Assembly: GCA_003599025.1 (NCBI GenBank)
Contig: QZIL01000094.1
Location: 1 to 46,463 of the forward strand
Reading direction: 5' to 3'
Source of the DNA: Nitrospiraceae bacterium
Lineage (GTDB): Bacteria; Nitrospirota; Thermodesulfovibrionia; UBA6902
Length of the DNA: 46,463 nucleotides
Within the stretch, counting starts at the first letter, position 1; each line of letters starts with the position of its first letter. The position numbers were made by a program, and so were the translations under genes. This document shows positions 34,307 to 43,933 of this stretch, one piece after another. Below the pieces are notes generated by a model, which was not told the origin of the DNA, searched no databases, and saw only the letters and a list, made by a program, of their open reading frames with translations.

Positions 34307-35854
34307 ATGAAGGGTAAAGTTTACATAGTCGGGGCAGGCCCCGGAGACATAGGACTGCTTACCGTCAAGGGGCTGAAATGCCTGCAGAATGCTGATGTAG
34401 TGGTGTATGATTTTCATCTGAATGCGCAGGTACTGAACTACATAAGCCACGATGCTGAATTCATTTATGCAGGCAAGCGCGGCGGCAAGCACGACATGAC
34501 GCAGGACATGATAAATCAGACCCTCGTTGAAAAGGCGAAGGAGGGCAAGACCATCTGCCGCCTGAAGGGGGGCGATCCATTTGTATTCGGCAGGGGAGGA
34601 GAAGAGGCTGAGGTCCTTGCAAAAGAGGGAATAGAATTTGAAGTAGTCCCGGGAATAAGCTCTTCCATTGCGGCCCCTGCTTATGCTGGGATACCCCTTA
34701 CACACAGATGTTATTCATCCTCGCTTGCGGTCGTTCCCGGGTATGAGGATGTTACCAAAAAAGAGAGCTCAATTGACTGGGCCAAGCTTGCGACCGGTGT
34801 CGGCACGATCGTTTTTCTCATGACAGTAAAAAACATTTCCATGGTATGCCGGAGGCTGATAGAAAACGGCAGAAAGCCAGACACACCTGTTGCAGTGATC
34901 AGGTGGGGCACGAGAGCTGACCAGAACACCATAGTCAGCACACTGAGTAATATTTCGGACGTAGTGAAAGAGAATGAAATAAAACCGCCTGCTGTCATGG
35001 TCGTCGGCGAGGTCGTCAAACTCCGGGAAACCCTGAAGTGGTATGAGAACAGACCTCTGTTCGGACAGCGTGTACTGGTAACCAGGGAACACTCTGTCGG
35101 ATTTGAACCTCTGGCTGACCTCGGGGCTGAGATAATCGAGTTTCGCACAATAGAGATTGTGCCTCCTGATGACTGGACAGAAATGGACCGGGCAATAGAG
35201 AAGATTGACACATACAACTGGCTTATATTTACAAGCGCAAACGGGGTAAAGTTCTTCTTCCAGAGATTAATGGACAAAGATAAAGACATCCGGGAACTGA
35301 AGGGAGTTAAGATCTGCGCTGTCGGCACCAAGACCGCAACAGCAATAAAAAACCACGGAATAAAAGTCGACCTCGTCCCGGAGAAGTTTAATGCCGAGGG
35401 GTTGATCGAGGCGTTCAGACTCCAGAAAAGCGAAGGTACCAACGGCCGTTCCCCGCTTAAGGGAATAAAAATCCTCCTTCCAAGGGCGGAGATGGCAAGA
35501 GAAATTTTTCCGGAAAAAGTCAGGGAACTCGGCGGTGAGATAGATGTTTTTACCGCATATAAAACCGTCAAGCCAGAAATACATGGCAAAAGGCTCAAGC
35601 GCTTTCTGAAAGAGGGAAAAATCTCCATAGCCACATTCACCAGTGCCGCTACATTCAACAACTACATGGAAATAATGGGGGATGACGCCCTGGACCTTTT
35701 AAAAGACGTTATCATAGCCGCTATAGGTCCTGTCACTGCAAAGGCCGTTGAGAAGTCCGGTTTGAAAGTACATATCATGCCCGGGGAGGCAACAGTTGAA
35801 GCCATGGTTAAAGAAATAATAAACTGGGTAAGCAACAAGGACCGTAGTCAGTAG
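34307..35854 (+). CDS. cobA-hemD: Uroporphyrinogen-III C-methyltransferase / uroporphyrinogen-III synthase fusion
   Basis: A 515-residue fusion of two tetrapyrrole enzymes. The first (about 1-250) is the SAM-dependent methyltransferase making precorrin-2: VYIVGAGPGDIGLLTVKG, YAGKRGGKH, RLKGGDPFVFGRGGEEAE and VPGISSSIAAPAYAGIPLTHR. The second (about 255-510) is HemD, which closes uroporphyrinogen III: VLVTRE, IFTSANGVKFFF, CAVGTKTATAI, LPRAEMAREIFPE and FTSAATFNNY. This fusion is common in anaerobes and feeds both siroheme/cobalamin and heme routes. An AGG lies close to the ATG. No other tetrapyrrole gene is in the window. Confidence 0.96.
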   Translation: MKGKVYIVGAGPGDIGLLTVKGLKCLQNADVVVYDFHLNAQVLNYISHDAEFIYAGKRGGKHDMTQDMINQTLVEKAKEGKTICRLKGGDPFVFGRGGEEAEVLAKEGIEFEVVPGISSSIAAPAYAGIPLTHRCYSSSLAVVPGYEDVTKKESSIDWAKLATGVGTIVFLMTVKNISMVCRRLIENGRKPDTPVAVIRWGTRADQNTIVSTLSNISDVVKENEIKPPAVMVVGEVVKLRETLKWYENRPLFGQRVLVTREHSVGFEPLADLGAEIIEFRTIEIVPPDDWTEMDRAIEKIDTYNWLIFTSANGVKFFFQRLMDKDKDIRELKGVKICAVGTKTATAIKNHGIKVDLVPEKFNAEGLIEAFRLQKSEGTNGRSPLKGIKILLPRAEMAREIFPEKVRELGGEIDVFTAYKTVKPEIHGKRLKRFLKEGKISIATFTSAATFNNYMEIMGDDALDLLKDVIIAAIGPVTAKAVEKSGLKVHIMPGEATVEAMVKEIINWVSNKDRSQ

Positions 35855-35897
35855 TCAGGAGTCAGGAGAATTTTCATGCACCATTGAATTTTTATTA

Positions 35898-35906
35898 TGC
35901 TATAAT
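35898..35906 (+). promoter_or_regulatory. Extended -10 promoter of rnr, predicted leaderless
   Basis: TGC-TATAAT (extended -10) ends five bases before the rnr ATG. No Shine-Dalgarno sequence and no good -35 are seen. AGTAGTCAGTAGTCAGGAGTC-type short repeats lie upstream (35845-35866). Confidence 0.6.
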
Positions 35907-35911
35907 CCCCT

Positions 35912-38011
35912 ATGCCTCCCAAATCCACGATAGACAGAGAATACATCTTTCATTTTCTCAAGACAAAGACCTCAAAACCGCTCAGCCTGAGAGAACTGTC
36001 AAAAGCCCTCGATATTCACAAAACCGAGCTGCGGACTCTGAAGAGAATCCTCCGTTCCCTTATTAACTCTGGGGACATCTTCAGGACCAAGACCGGCTAC
36101 TACGGCCTGGCTGAAAAAATGAACCTCATCACAGGCGAATTTGAGGCACACAGGGACGGGTACGGTTTTGTTCTCCCTGAAAAGTCCGGTGAGAGGGACA
36201 TCTTCATCCCTCCAAGAAGGACTATGGGTGCAATGTCCGGAGACCGCGTTGTTACACGGGTGGAAAGTTCGGTAAAGCGGGAAGGCAGCATTATAAAGAT
36301 ACTTGAACGCGGCAAAAAAAATATCATCGGTGAGCTATGCCGCGAAAAGAACATCTTCTATGTCAAACCCAAGGGGAAAAATGTACCTTTTTATATCCCT
36401 GTAGCTCCTTCTAATATGGGCAAAGCCCGGATCGGAGATACTGTATCTGTTGAGATAACCACATATCCGACTGCTTCAACTCCGCCAGAGGGAAAGGTCT
36501 TAAAAGTTCTCCCGGCGGTCACGGAACCTGGCTATGAGACAGAACTTATAATTGAGCAGTATTCACTGCCTCGCCGTTTCCCCGCTCCGGTTATTGCTGA
36601 AGTAAGGGCACTGCCGGAGAGGAAGAAAACTCCGGGACGTGTTGATTGCAGGGACCTGCTAACCGTAACCATTGACGGTGAGACTGCAAAGGACTTTGAT
36701 GATGCTGTGTCAATCAGCAGGACAGATCATGGGTACATCCTGCATGTCCATATTGCAGATGTGAGTCATTATGTGCCGTGGGACTCGGTGCTCGACCTAG
36801 AGGCAAGGCGCAGGGGCACAAGCGTTTATTTCCCCGGGAACGTTATTCCCATGCTCCCGGAAAAGCTGTCCAATGACCTGTGCAGCCTTGTCCCCAGACA
36901 GGACAGGCTTACCTTTACTGTTGAAATGCATATTGACAGAGAGGGCCGGATTTTAGAAAAAGATTTTTATCCGAGCATTATAAACAGTAATGAAAGGATG
37001 ACATACACCTCAGTTAAAAAAATACTTGTTGACAATGACAGTGATGAAAGAGAGCGCTACGGATATCTGATCGGGAGCTTTGAAATGATGGAAGAGCTCT
37101 GTGCTGTCCTGAGGGAAAACAGGATAAAAAGGGGCAGCCTCGACTTTGACCTGCCGGAGCCCGAGATCCTGCTGGACCTGCAGGGACGACCCGAGTCTAT
37201 TGTCAGGGCCGAGCGCAACCTGGCGCACATGATCATCGAAGAATTCATGATAACAGCCAATGAGGCTGTCGCATCCCGGCTCGAAGGTCTGGGCGTGCCT
37301 TCTCTGTACAGGGTGCATGAAAAGCCGGACACTACCAAGATTGAGGAACTCAAACCCATCTTCAGTTCATTCAACCTGAAAATGAAGATGTCCAGCACGA
37401 AACTCTTCCATTCAATCCTTAAGCAGGTCAAGGGAACTCCCGAGGAGTCTCTGCTGAACATCCTGCTGCTGCGCTCCCTTAAACAGGCCAAGTACGCCAT
37501 TGAAAATATCGGCCACTTCGGCCTCGCTTCAGAATCGTATACACATTTCACATCCCCGATCAGGAGATATCCCGATCTTGTTGTGCACAGGATACTTAAA
37601 GATACCCTTGGAAAAAATAAACTCTCAGGTGATATGACCTCTTATCTCGATAAAATCCTGCCTGACATAGCTGTCCAGTCTTCAAGGACTGAGCGTACCG
37701 CAGATGAAGCAGAACGGGAGATCGTGAACGCAATGAGGGCCTGGTATATGAAAGACAAAGTAGGGGAAGAATACAAGGGCCTTGTCATGAATATTACTTC
37801 ATACGGATTAAAGGTCCAGCTTAAAGACATCTTCGTTGACGGCTTTCTCCATGTGTCCTCCATGACAGATGATTATTACAGGTTTGATGAGAGAAACTAC
37901 CGCCTCGTCGGCCGCCGCGGCAGGAAATCCTTTACTGTCGGTCAGGAAGTGACAGTGCGGATTGAACGCGTCAATATTGAAGAGAGAGATATACAGTTAG
38001 GCCTGGCTTAA
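35912..38011 (+). CDS. rnr: Ribonuclease R
   Basis: A 699-residue RNase II/R-family 3'-5' exoribonuclease that degrades structured RNA. Order: N-terminal winged-helix (about 1-65), two cold-shock/OB domains (about 75-230), the RNB catalytic domain with TAKDFDDAVSI (the Asp cluster holding Mg2+) and FTSPIRRYPDLVVHR, and a C-terminal S1 domain (about 615-699). The winged helix and length favour RNase R over RNase II. The ATG chosen is the first after the -10 box. Confidence 0.96.
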   Translation: MPPKSTIDREYIFHFLKTKTSKPLSLRELSKALDIHKTELRTLKRILRSLINSGDIFRTKTGYYGLAEKMNLITGEFEAHRDGYGFVLPEKSGERDIFIPPRRTMGAMSGDRVVTRVESSVKREGSIIKILERGKKNIIGELCREKNIFYVKPKGKNVPFYIPVAPSNMGKARIGDTVSVEITTYPTASTPPEGKVLKVLPAVTEPGYETELIIEQYSLPRRFPAPVIAEVRALPERKKTPGRVDCRDLLTVTIDGETAKDFDDAVSISRTDHGYILHVHIADVSHYVPWDSVLDLEARRRGTSVYFPGNVIPMLPEKLSNDLCSLVPRQDRLTFTVEMHIDREGRILEKDFYPSIINSNERMTYTSVKKILVDNDSDERERYGYLIGSFEMMEELCAVLRENRIKRGSLDFDLPEPEILLDLQGRPESIVRAERNLAHMIIEEFMITANEAVASRLEGLGVPSLYRVHEKPDTTKIEELKPIFSSFNLKMKMSSTKLFHSILKQVKGTPEESLLNILLLRSLKQAKYAIENIGHFGLASESYTHFTSPIRRYPDLVVHRILKDTLGKNKLSGDMTSYLDKILPDIAVQSSRTERTADEAEREIVNAMRAWYMKDKVGEEYKGLVMNITSYGLKVQLKDIFVDGFLHVSSMTDDYYRFDERNYRLVGRRGRKSFTVGQEVTVRIERVNIEERDIQLGLA

Positions 38012-38046
38012 CTTACTAAGACATAACTTAACAAAGCCTCATGGCC

Positions 38047-38139
38047 GTCATTCCGGGCCTGCCTGTCGGCAGACAGGCTTGACCCGGAATCCAGTGTTTT
38101 TTAACAACATTTCTGGATTCCCGCTTTCGCGGGAATGAC
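38047..38139. repeat. Dispersed palindromic repeat, copy 3
   Basis: Begins GTCATTCCGGGC and ends GCGGGAATGAC. A small 19-nt palindrome (CTGCCTGTCGGCAGACAGG) is inserted between GGGC and CTTGACCCGG. The rest of the 320-bp gap before the secretion operon contains no gene; AT-rich sequence leads to the operon start. Confidence 0.8.
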
Positions 38140-38331
38140 GAACACTGTGGCATTATTATGGCAGTTCTTGGCAATAATACAATCAGCAACCCCTTTTTTT
38201 ACCGCATATGCCCCCGGCCATTTCCTGTTTACATTTAACAAACAAGTTAGGTTTTCAGATAAAAAAGCCGAAATATTATTATCAAATAACTTGAATAAAT
38301 GACTTACACGTCATAGTTAAGGAGAGACAGT

Positions 38332-39672
38332 TTGAGTAAGGCCGTAGCGGTCAGCTTTGAAGGAGACCAGATAAAGGTGATCCACGCTTCCTTAAAAGGA
38401 CACACCCTCTCGGTCGACAGGACCGATGTGTTATCGGAAGGCGACTTTGACGATTACCTCCTGGCCGACAAGAGCACTGAATATATTGTAACCTGCCAGT
38501 TCAGGGGCGCCTTCCATGATGTGCTGACGACCCCGGTAGTAAAAAGCCGTTATCTGGGTAAACTCATTGAATCGCAAATAAGAAAAGCTACCGGTGAAAA
38601 AGACTTTTCCTTTATATATACCATTATCGGTGAGGTTACAGTAGAAAAGAAAAAGGCGCTTGAGGTCTTTTATTATGCTGTGCGCAATGATGACGTCAGA
38701 GGGATAGCTGAGAGATTCTATGAGAGAGGCAAGACTGTCAGGGCCATATATCCGGCTGTATTCTCGGCCATATCACTGTTTGCCCGGGGAGAAGATGAAA
38801 AGGGCATAATGGGTGTTTTTAGCACGGGGAATGAGCGGACGGCTTTTCTGACAAAAAACGGGGCACTTAATTTTGTCCGGACATACGACGCATATGAAAA
38901 AGGTCTTACTGATTATGATATACAGAACATTAATATGACCCTGACCTATTGTTCCCAGAGCCTCAGGATTAGCCCCTCATCAATACTTGTTATGGGCGAC
39001 CTGTCAGGCCCTTGTGAAATAAACACATTACCTTCCGTACCTCTGGCAGGTCTTAACAGGGCCGGGAATATTGAATGCAGCATGGAAACCTATGACGGTT
39101 TTTTCCTCACTCTTTCTGCCTTTTTCGCGTCCCGGTCATCAAATATCCTGAGCCGGGAATTCCGGAACATTAATCTGCTCAAAAATTACTTTGCATATGC
39201 CTCCATGATATTTATTATAGTGGCAGTCCTGTGTATGGGTTTTACATTCAACGAAGCAAAGGACTCTGCTGCAATAAAGCGTTCCGTGGAATCATCAGTA
39301 GGAGACATGAAGGACATTGAGAATATATATTCAGAATACACCGCGATAGAAGAAGAGATAATCAAGTACAGACCCTCAATTGAATTTCTTAACAGACCGG
39401 CCCCTGATATTTATAAATTGCTGATAGCGCTTGGCAGTGTAAATACCGGAGACCTGAAGTTTAATGCAATTGAGGCGAGGGCCGTTGAAGACAATGCCAT
39501 GGCTGTCACTATAAGCGGTACGAGTCTTGCCGGGACCTATTCCTCCCTGCAATCATCCCTGAAAAACATGATCGACACCCTGAACAAAACAGAAAACCTG
39601 GAAGTCATAAACAGGTCTGTAGACCTGACTAAAAACACCTTCGCAATTGACATGAGCTACAAAACAGAATGA
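38332..39672 (+). CDS. PilM/PilN-type fusion (GspL/MshI-like) assembly-platform protein
   Basis: A 446-residue protein. The N-terminal part (about 1-270) looks like the actin-like cytoplasmic domain of PilM/GspL, although degenerate. A single transmembrane helix follows (about 286-306), then a coiled-coil stretch and a periplasmic ferredoxin-like domain as in PilN (about 310-446). This combination matches MshI/GspL. It starts with TTG, with AAGGAG seven bases upstream. It opens an operon with PilO-, PilP-, secretin-, ATPase- and platform-type genes, so it should link the cytoplasmic ATPase to the inner-membrane complex. No pilin gene is visible in the window. Confidence 0.8.
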   Translation: MSKAVAVSFEGDQIKVIHASLKGHTLSVDRTDVLSEGDFDDYLLADKSTEYIVTCQFRGAFHDVLTTPVVKSRYLGKLIESQIRKATGEKDFSFIYTIIGEVTVEKKKALEVFYYAVRNDDVRGIAERFYERGKTVRAIYPAVFSAISLFARGEDEKGIMGVFSTGNERTAFLTKNGALNFVRTYDAYEKGLTDYDIQNINMTLTYCSQSLRISPSSILVMGDLSGPCEINTLPSVPLAGLNRAGNIECSMETYDGFFLTLSAFFASRSSNILSREFRNINLLKNYFAYASMIFIIVAVLCMGFTFNEAKDSAAIKRSVESSVGDMKDIENIYSEYTAIEEEIIKYRPSIEFLNRPAPDIYKLLIALGSVNTGDLKFNAIEARAVEDNAMAVTISGTSLAGTYSSLQSSLKNMIDTLNKTENLEVINRSVDLTKNTFAIDMSYKTE

Positions 39673-40202
39673 ATTACTTCAATTACATAAAAAAGGCCAT
39701 ACCCGCGTATCTTGCAAGCGGAGTCATTCTGGCACTTTCACTTGCCTCGATGATAATAATGCACAGATACAATAACGAACTTAATGCTGCACTCGATGCC
39801 ATAAAGGACATCAGCATTAAAAAATATATGGTCAAGAAAGAGATTGAGAGGACAGAGGCCATGATAGCCCATATCAGGGATGACCTTGATGCCGACATGA
39901 CCCGCCCCAATCCCGAAAGGCTGATGTTCCGCGCCCTTGATGATATTAAATCAAACCTGCCAGGAGCACTTATTACTGTTTCCCGGTTTGAAGAAAAAGA
40001 AGACACAAACAATCTCCCTGTTGAGATTGAGGCAGGCATTAAGAACTATAAAATGATCCTTGACTACGTGGCATATATCGAATCCTTCCGCGTCCCTGAT
40101 ATACAAATCACTAATCTTACTGTATCCGAAGGCCAGTCAGGAGGAATAGTCCTTAAGATAACAGGAGTGCTCGCAATGCCTTCTGCAGATACACAAATGT
40201 AA
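39669..40202 (+). CDS. PilO/GspM/MshJ-like inner-membrane protein
   Basis: A 177-residue protein with one transmembrane helix (about 13-32), a helical coiled-coil stretch (about 35-75) and a C-terminal ferredoxin-like domain, the layout of PilO/GspM proteins. Sequence conservation is low, as usual for this family, so the call rests on architecture and position. ATGA overlaps the end of the preceding gene. Confidence 0.75.
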   Translation: MNYFNYIKKAIPAYLASGVILALSLASMIIMHRYNNELNAALDAIKDISIKKYMVKKEIERTEAMIAHIRDDLDADMTRPNPERLMFRALDDIKSNLPGALITVSRFEEKEDTNNLPVEIEAGIKNYKMILDYVAYIESFRVPDIQITNLTVSEGQSGGIVLKITGVLAMPSADTQM

Positions 40203-40217
40203 AGGCAAAATAATACT

Positions 40218-40667
40218 ATGGACAATAAAACAAAGATAATGCTCTTCTTCCCCGTCATTCTGGCAATAATTCTTGCCATCGCAGCCAATTATATCGATAT
40301 CCCTTTTAATAATGGCATCCCGGCATCTGCAGGCACTATAGCTGCCTTCACTCCCTCTGACCTGACAATAAAAGAAAAACAAACAGTTCATTCAACTCCG
40401 GATTTCAGAGCGCCGCTGGATTTTAACCGGTCAGTTGCAGCAGAGGCTTCCCTGCCGGTAAATAATCCGGCCCCTGAACAGAAACCTAAGGAAGAGCCGG
40501 ATAAAAGCCTGTCGCTGATAATAATGAGCGGAGCAGACAGGACCGCAATCATTAACGGTGTCCCGGTTAAGGAAGGAGACCGAATAGCCGATATGAGAAT
40601 AGTAAGGATAGAGACCGACAGGGTCTTATTAAAAACCAAAACCTTAAAATGGATATATCTTGAATAA
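40218..40667 (+). CDS. PilP/GspC/MshK-like periplasmic linker protein
   Basis: 149 residues: an N-terminal transmembrane helix (about 7-25), a Pro/Glu-rich linker (about 55-95), and a small beta domain (about 97-149; IMSGADRTAIINGVPVKEGD) like the HR domain of GspC/PilP, which contacts the secretin. Architecture and operon position support it; direct sequence similarity is weak. Confidence 0.7.
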   Translation: MDNKTKIMLFFPVILAIILAIAANYIDIPFNNGIPASAGTIAAFTPSDLTIKEKQTVHSTPDFRAPLDFNRSVAAEASLPVNNPAPEQKPKEEPDKSLSLIIMSGADRTAIINGVPVKEGDRIADMRIVRIETDRVLLKTKTLKWIYLE

Positions 40668-40671
40668 ACAC

Positions 40672-42201
40672 ATGAAAAACTTGTTTCTCATTTTTATGGC
40701 AGTTTCTTTAATGTCCTGTGCATCAACACAGGCCGGGAAGATTTCAAAAAGTCCACCCGGACCATCTCCTGCAATAAATGAATCACCGCTGGAATCCCGG
40801 ACACAGTTCGCTTCAACCCAGGAACTACACGCCCCCGAAATCCCGGAGTTCGTCCCTGTCAGGGAAGGCCTCTCACCGCTCCAGACTAAAACCGTTTCCA
40901 TAGCAGCGAGGAACACCCCGTTAAGAGAAGTGCTATATATAATCGCAGAAACAGCAAACCTCAATCTCATAATGGGCCGTGACGTTAATCCCGACCTTCC
41001 GGTCACCATGACAGTCAAAGACATTTCTGTTGACAAGGCGCTCGATATTATTTTCAGTTCTGTTGATTATTTTTATTCAATCAGGGACAACATCCTGTTA
41101 GTAAATGCCCTGGAAACGGAAATTTTCGAATTCGGCAAACCCAATATAGTCCAGGACTATAAAATAGATATCGGCGGTGACATTCTCAGCGGTACGGCTT
41201 CCGGCGGGTCTGGTTCAACCTCGGTAAGCGGTGATGTTTCTATGAAATCGACCTCTGATGAATCCTCATTTAAATTCTGGGACGCTATGGAGAAGTCACT
41301 TACTACACTCCTTGCCGCAGGGAGCGGGACTCAGGCCGGCACCAATTTTGTTATTAACAGAATGGCAGGCACCATCATGGTCACTGCAGCAAAAAAGGAT
41401 TTAAAGCGGGTCGGTGACTATATTTCAAACCTGAAAAAGGTCCTGAACAGACAGGTCCTTGTTGAGGCCCGGATAGTCGAGGTCCAGTTGTCAGAAGGCC
41501 TTAAATATGGAATAGACTGGGAAGTCATAGGTCAAATGCTTGCTGACGGGACTACAAGCATCAGTGCAAAAAGTTTTACGAATATATTCACCTCAGGCAG
41601 TTCAAGCTTTGAGATAAACCTTTTCCATAACAGCAACTTTTCACTCCTTTTAAAGGCCCTTCAGGAGCAGGGCAATGTAAAGACACTGTCCAATCCGAGA
41701 GTAAATATCATGAATGGACAGACATCACTTTTAAGCGTGGGCAGAAATACAACTTTTATCTCAAGGGTCGAGACTACAACAACGGCCTCTGAGGGATCTG
41801 CCCCTGTGACTACCTTTACAGTCGACACAAACAGCATCCTCTCCGGTGTCATGTTCGGCCTGGTCCCTTATATAAACAGCGAAAATGAGATAACCCTGTC
41901 TATCACCCCTATCGTCACAAATCTTGTGAGCCTCGACTCCAAGACGATCGGGACAGGCGACAATTCGGTCGAAATCAAGCTCCCGACTGTTGATTTAAGG
42001 GAAATGAGTACAACTGTCAAGATCCTGGATGGGCAGATTGTCGTCATAGGTGGGCTTATTGACAAGCAGGAAATACTCAGAGAGGGCCAGGTCCCACTTC
42101 TGGGCGATATACCCTTGCTTGGGGCATTGTTCAAAAAATATGAAAAAACCTATGACAACACTGAGCTGGTGATAATGCTTATCCCGAAGATAGTCAGTTA
42201 G
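40672..42201 (+). CDS. Secretin (GspD/PilQ/MshL-like lipoprotein)
   Basis: A 509-residue outer-membrane channel subunit. A lipoprotein signal peptide (LIFMAVSLMSC, lipid on Cys) is followed by an STN-type domain (about 75-150), a Gly/Ser-rich linker (about 170-210), and the secretin domain with VEARIVEVQLSEG, LSNPRVNIMNGQ and VPLLGDIPLLGALFK near the C-terminus. I chose the ATG at 40672 rather than a TTG four codons earlier. The lipobox and domain order fit MshL-type secretins, which form a ring through which pili or exoproteins pass. Confidence 0.93.
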   Translation: MKNLFLIFMAVSLMSCASTQAGKISKSPPGPSPAINESPLESRTQFASTQELHAPEIPEFVPVREGLSPLQTKTVSIAARNTPLREVLYIIAETANLNLIMGRDVNPDLPVTMTVKDISVDKALDIIFSSVDYFYSIRDNILLVNALETEIFEFGKPNIVQDYKIDIGGDILSGTASGGSGSTSVSGDVSMKSTSDESSFKFWDAMEKSLTTLLAAGSGTQAGTNFVINRMAGTIMVTAAKKDLKRVGDYISNLKKVLNRQVLVEARIVEVQLSEGLKYGIDWEVIGQMLADGTTSISAKSFTNIFTSGSSSFEINLFHNSNFSLLLKALQEQGNVKTLSNPRVNIMNGQTSLLSVGRNTTFISRVETTTTASEGSAPVTTFTVDTNSILSGVMFGLVPYINSENEITLSITPIVTNLVSLDSKTIGTGDNSVEIKLPTVDLREMSTTVKILDGQIVVIGGLIDKQEILREGQVPLLGDIPLLGALFKKYEKTYDNTELVIMLIPKIVS

Positions 42202-42268
42202 TCAGAATCATGCAGTGCTTTATTATAATTTTAAATCCTGAATCCCGGCCGTTCCGGTCCAGAGACAT

Positions 42269-43933
42269 ATGAAATTAGGCGAAGTATTAAAAGAAAGAGG
42301 CCTGCTAACAGAAGACAGGTTAATGGTTGCACTTGCATATCAGAAAGTAACTGATACGCTCCTCGGCGAAACCCTCGTCAAACTCGGCTTTGTGTCCTCC
42401 AGGGAAATAGCCGAGACCCTCGCAATACAGGCAGGGATACCGTTCATCAACATATCTGAATATACGGTGTCTGAAGAGGCCATTCGTCTCATCCCCAAAG
42501 ATATCGCTGACAAAATGGGGTTCATTCCCCTCAACCTCACAGATGATAATTACATGGAAATCGGGGTCACAAACCCCTCCAACATACATGCACTGGACAG
42601 CGTATCAAAGTTGACAGGGCGGAAACCCAGGGTATTTATGATCGACAACGTCGGGTTTCAGGAGACCCTTGAGAGGGCCTATTACTTTCTTGACAACCCG
42701 ATACATCAGCTGATAACCGAAGCCATCAAGGAAATCAAATCTTCTACTGAACTGCCTGCAACAACTATCGCGGATCTGTCCCAGAATTTAATAATGGAAG
42801 GCATCCGGAGAAAGTCCACCGACATTCACATAAACCCTTCATCTGATACTGTTGATGTATTCTACCGGGTGGACGGCGTTCTCCAGCACGGCTTCTGCAT
42901 CAACAAAAGCGCGCATAACGGCATTGTATCCAGGATAAAGGTAATGTCGACCCTCGATATTTCAGAAAAGAGACTGCCGCAGGACGGATCATTCTCTCTG
43001 CCCTTCTTCAATACAAAGTATGAAATGCGTGTATCGACTGTGCCCACTATTTATGGCGAAAACATCGTCATAAGGGTCCTCGCAGGTACAGGTCAGCTGC
43101 TCAGGCTTGAGAGCCTCGGATTTGACCGCGACAATACCGCACGTCTGCAGACCCTTTTTCAGAAACCTTATGGAATCATCCTTGTCTCCGGACCCACCGG
43201 CAGTGGAAAGACAACTACTCTCTATGCTGCCCTGAGAGAGATAAACCCGATAGAAAGGAATGTCCTGACTGTCGAAGACCCTGTCGAGTACAAGCTGAAC
43301 TTTGTAAAGCAGACCTCGGTCAATCTGAAGGCAGGCTATGACTTTGCCCTTGCAGGCAGAAATTTCATGAGACAGGACCCTGACGTTATGCTCCTTGGAG
43401 AAATCAGGGATGAGGAGACAGCAAGGATCGCAATAAGGGCGTCCATATCCGGGCATCTGGTATTATCCACCATACATTCCAATGATGCTGTTACCTCCAT
43501 CCCGAGACTTCTGGATTTTAATATTGACAGGTTCATGCTTTCATCATCACTGCTGGCAGTAGTTGCCCAGAGGCTTGTAAGAAAACTCTGCAACCACTGC
43601 AAGGAGAAATATACTGTGTCTGAAAAAGAACTTGCCTTAATCAGTCTGAATGGAAACGGGAAATCACATGAGCACGGCATTAAACTTGAAACAGCCTACA
43701 GGGCCAGGGGCTGCAAGATGTGCGGCAATACAGGTTATGTGGGAAGGACCGTTGTCGGGGAAATAATGGTCGTCAATGACTTGATGAGAGAGCTGATATC
43801 TGACGGCGCCTCCCTGACCAGACTCAAAGAGGAGGCTGTAAAAAATGGCATGGTCACACTAAAGGAGTCCGGCATCGAAAAGATAAGTCAGGACCTCACC
43901 AGCATAGAAGAAATAGTGAGGCTGGTAGGCTGA
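42269..43933 (+). CDS. GspE/PilB/MshE-type assembly ATPase
   Basis: A 554-residue secretion ATPase. The N-terminal MshEN domain (about 1-140; LGEVLKERGLLTEDRLMVAL) is one that binds cyclic-di-GMP in some homologues. The ATPase core has Walker A (SGPTGSGKTTT), the Asp box (TVEDPVEY), Walker B (DVMLLGEIRDEETA), the His box (HLVLSTIHSND) and a C-terminal tetracysteine zinc site (CNHCKEKY ... CKMCGNTGY). It would power pilus or pseudopilus assembly at the inner membrane. Its stop overlaps the start of the next gene (TGATG). Confidence 0.95.
   Translation: MKLGEVLKERGLLTEDRLMVALAYQKVTDTLLGETLVKLGFVSSREIAETLAIQAGIPFINISEYTVSEEAIRLIPKDIADKMGFIPLNLTDDNYMEIGVTNPSNIHALDSVSKLTGRKPRVFMIDNVGFQETLERAYYFLDNPIHQLITEAIKEIKSSTELPATTIADLSQNLIMEGIRRKSTDIHINPSSDTVDVFYRVDGVLQHGFCINKSAHNGIVSRIKVMSTLDISEKRLPQDGSFSLPFFNTKYEMRVSTVPTIYGENIVIRVLAGTGQLLRLESLGFDRDNTARLQTLFQKPYGIILVSGPTGSGKTTTLYAALREINPIERNVLTVEDPVEYKLNFVKQTSVNLKAGYDFALAGRNFMRQDPDVMLLGEIRDEETARIAIRASISGHLVLSTIHSNDAVTSIPRLLDFNIDRFMLSSSLLAVVAQRLVRKLCNHCKEKYTVSEKELALISLNGNGKSHEHGIKLETAYRARGCKMCGNTGYVGRTVVGEIMVVNDLMRELISDGASLTRLKEEAVKNGMVTLKESGIEKISQDLTSIEEIVRLVG

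Noticed and set aside
38159-38173. Sigma-54 promoter (TGGCAG ... TGGCA) upstream of the secretin operon
   Set aside because: The GG and GC elements are one base too close together, the site is about 160 bp from the gene, and it lies next to a repeat.
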